Source: Acidobacteriota bacterium (GTDB taxonomy: Bacteria; Acidobacteriota; Terriglobia; Terriglobales; Acidobacteriaceae). Taken from it: a stretch of DNA of 5,459 nt. The position numbers and the translations under genes were made by a program. Position 1 is the stretch's first letter; each line of letters begins with the position of its first letter. Of this stretch, positions 5,391-5,459 are shown piece after piece. The notes below the pieces were generated by a model. That model did not search any database. It was not told where the DNA came from and saw only the letters and a list, made by a program, of their open reading frames with translations. The DNA lies in NCBI GenBank assembly GCA_021805955.1, contig JAJZDO010000783.1, positions 1 through 5,459 on the forward strand, written 5' to 3'.

Positions 5391-5459
5391 ATGGGATCGA
5401 GGAGAAAAACCACCGGAAGAATGACTAAACCAAGGAAAGAAAGCACAACCAGGACAATG
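5391..5459 (+). CDS. Possible start of a rightward gene cut off by the window
   Basis: Three in-frame ATGs (5391, 5421, 5457) open a reading frame with no stop before the window end. From 5421 it reads MTKPRKESTTRTM, basic and polar, as the n-region of an export signal might be. AGGAG at 5400-5404 is 16 bases before the ATG at 5421, too far for a good Shine-Dalgarno; AGGA at 5451-5454 is too close to 5457. Only 23 codons are visible, so no family can be named and the call may be wrong. The location, divergent from aroF and behind the GTTTGAC repeat, is reasonable for a gene start. Confidence 0.2.
   Translation, partial: MGSRRKTTGRMTKPRKESTTRTM

Noticed and set aside
5149..5391. Minus-strand frame upstream of aroF with several Phe codons, suggestive of an attenuation leader peptide
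   Set aside because: The frame runs into aroF in another frame and is too long for a leader peptide. I see no terminator/antiterminator hairpins or T-run after it, and the Phe codons are scattered and not consecutive.

Overview
This window reads as an ordinary chromosomal segment of a free-living, fairly GC-rich Gram-negative-type bacterium. Gene content and protein style suggest Acidobacteriota (Terriglobia-like): a type I-beta DAHP synthase, a secreted YVTN-repeat beta-propeller, a short winged-helix regulator and a YihY-family membrane protein. This assignment is inferred from family resemblance and was not tested by a search. I see no transposase, integrase, phage gene, CRISPR array, rRNA or tRNA.

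Layout, left to right. (1) Bases 2-1039, plus strand: queG, epoxyqueuosine reductase, lacking its N-terminus at the window edge. (2) Bases 1061-1267, minus strand: a 68-residue cold-shock protein, convergent with queG and only 21 bp from it. (3) Bases 1268-1542: a divergent intergenic region. It has a plausible csp promoter whose -35 box is flanked by a perfect 10-bp inverted repeat, plus a 12-bp palindrome. Together these give four copies of the pentamer GGATT/AATCC. (4) Bases 1543-2526, plus strand: a YihY/BrkB-family inner-membrane protein with no visible ribosome binding site. (5) A leftward cluster on the minus strand: type I-beta DAHP synthase (first step of the shikimate pathway, 5213-4158), then a probable lipoprotein beta-propeller (4161-2920) joined by an ATGA stop/start overlap, then a 104-residue winged-helix regulator (2871-2557) 48 bp further on. 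(6) Bases 5214-5459: upstream region of the DAHP synthase, with two weak promoter candidates, a small inverted repeat, a tandem GTTTGAC repeat at 11-bp period, and perhaps the first codons of a divergent gene running off the window.

The metabolic genes are individually well-understood families. The parts that deserve a second look are the csp/yihY regulatory region and the translational coupling of an aromatic amino acid enzyme to an exported propeller of unknown role. I found no convincing new multi-gene system.
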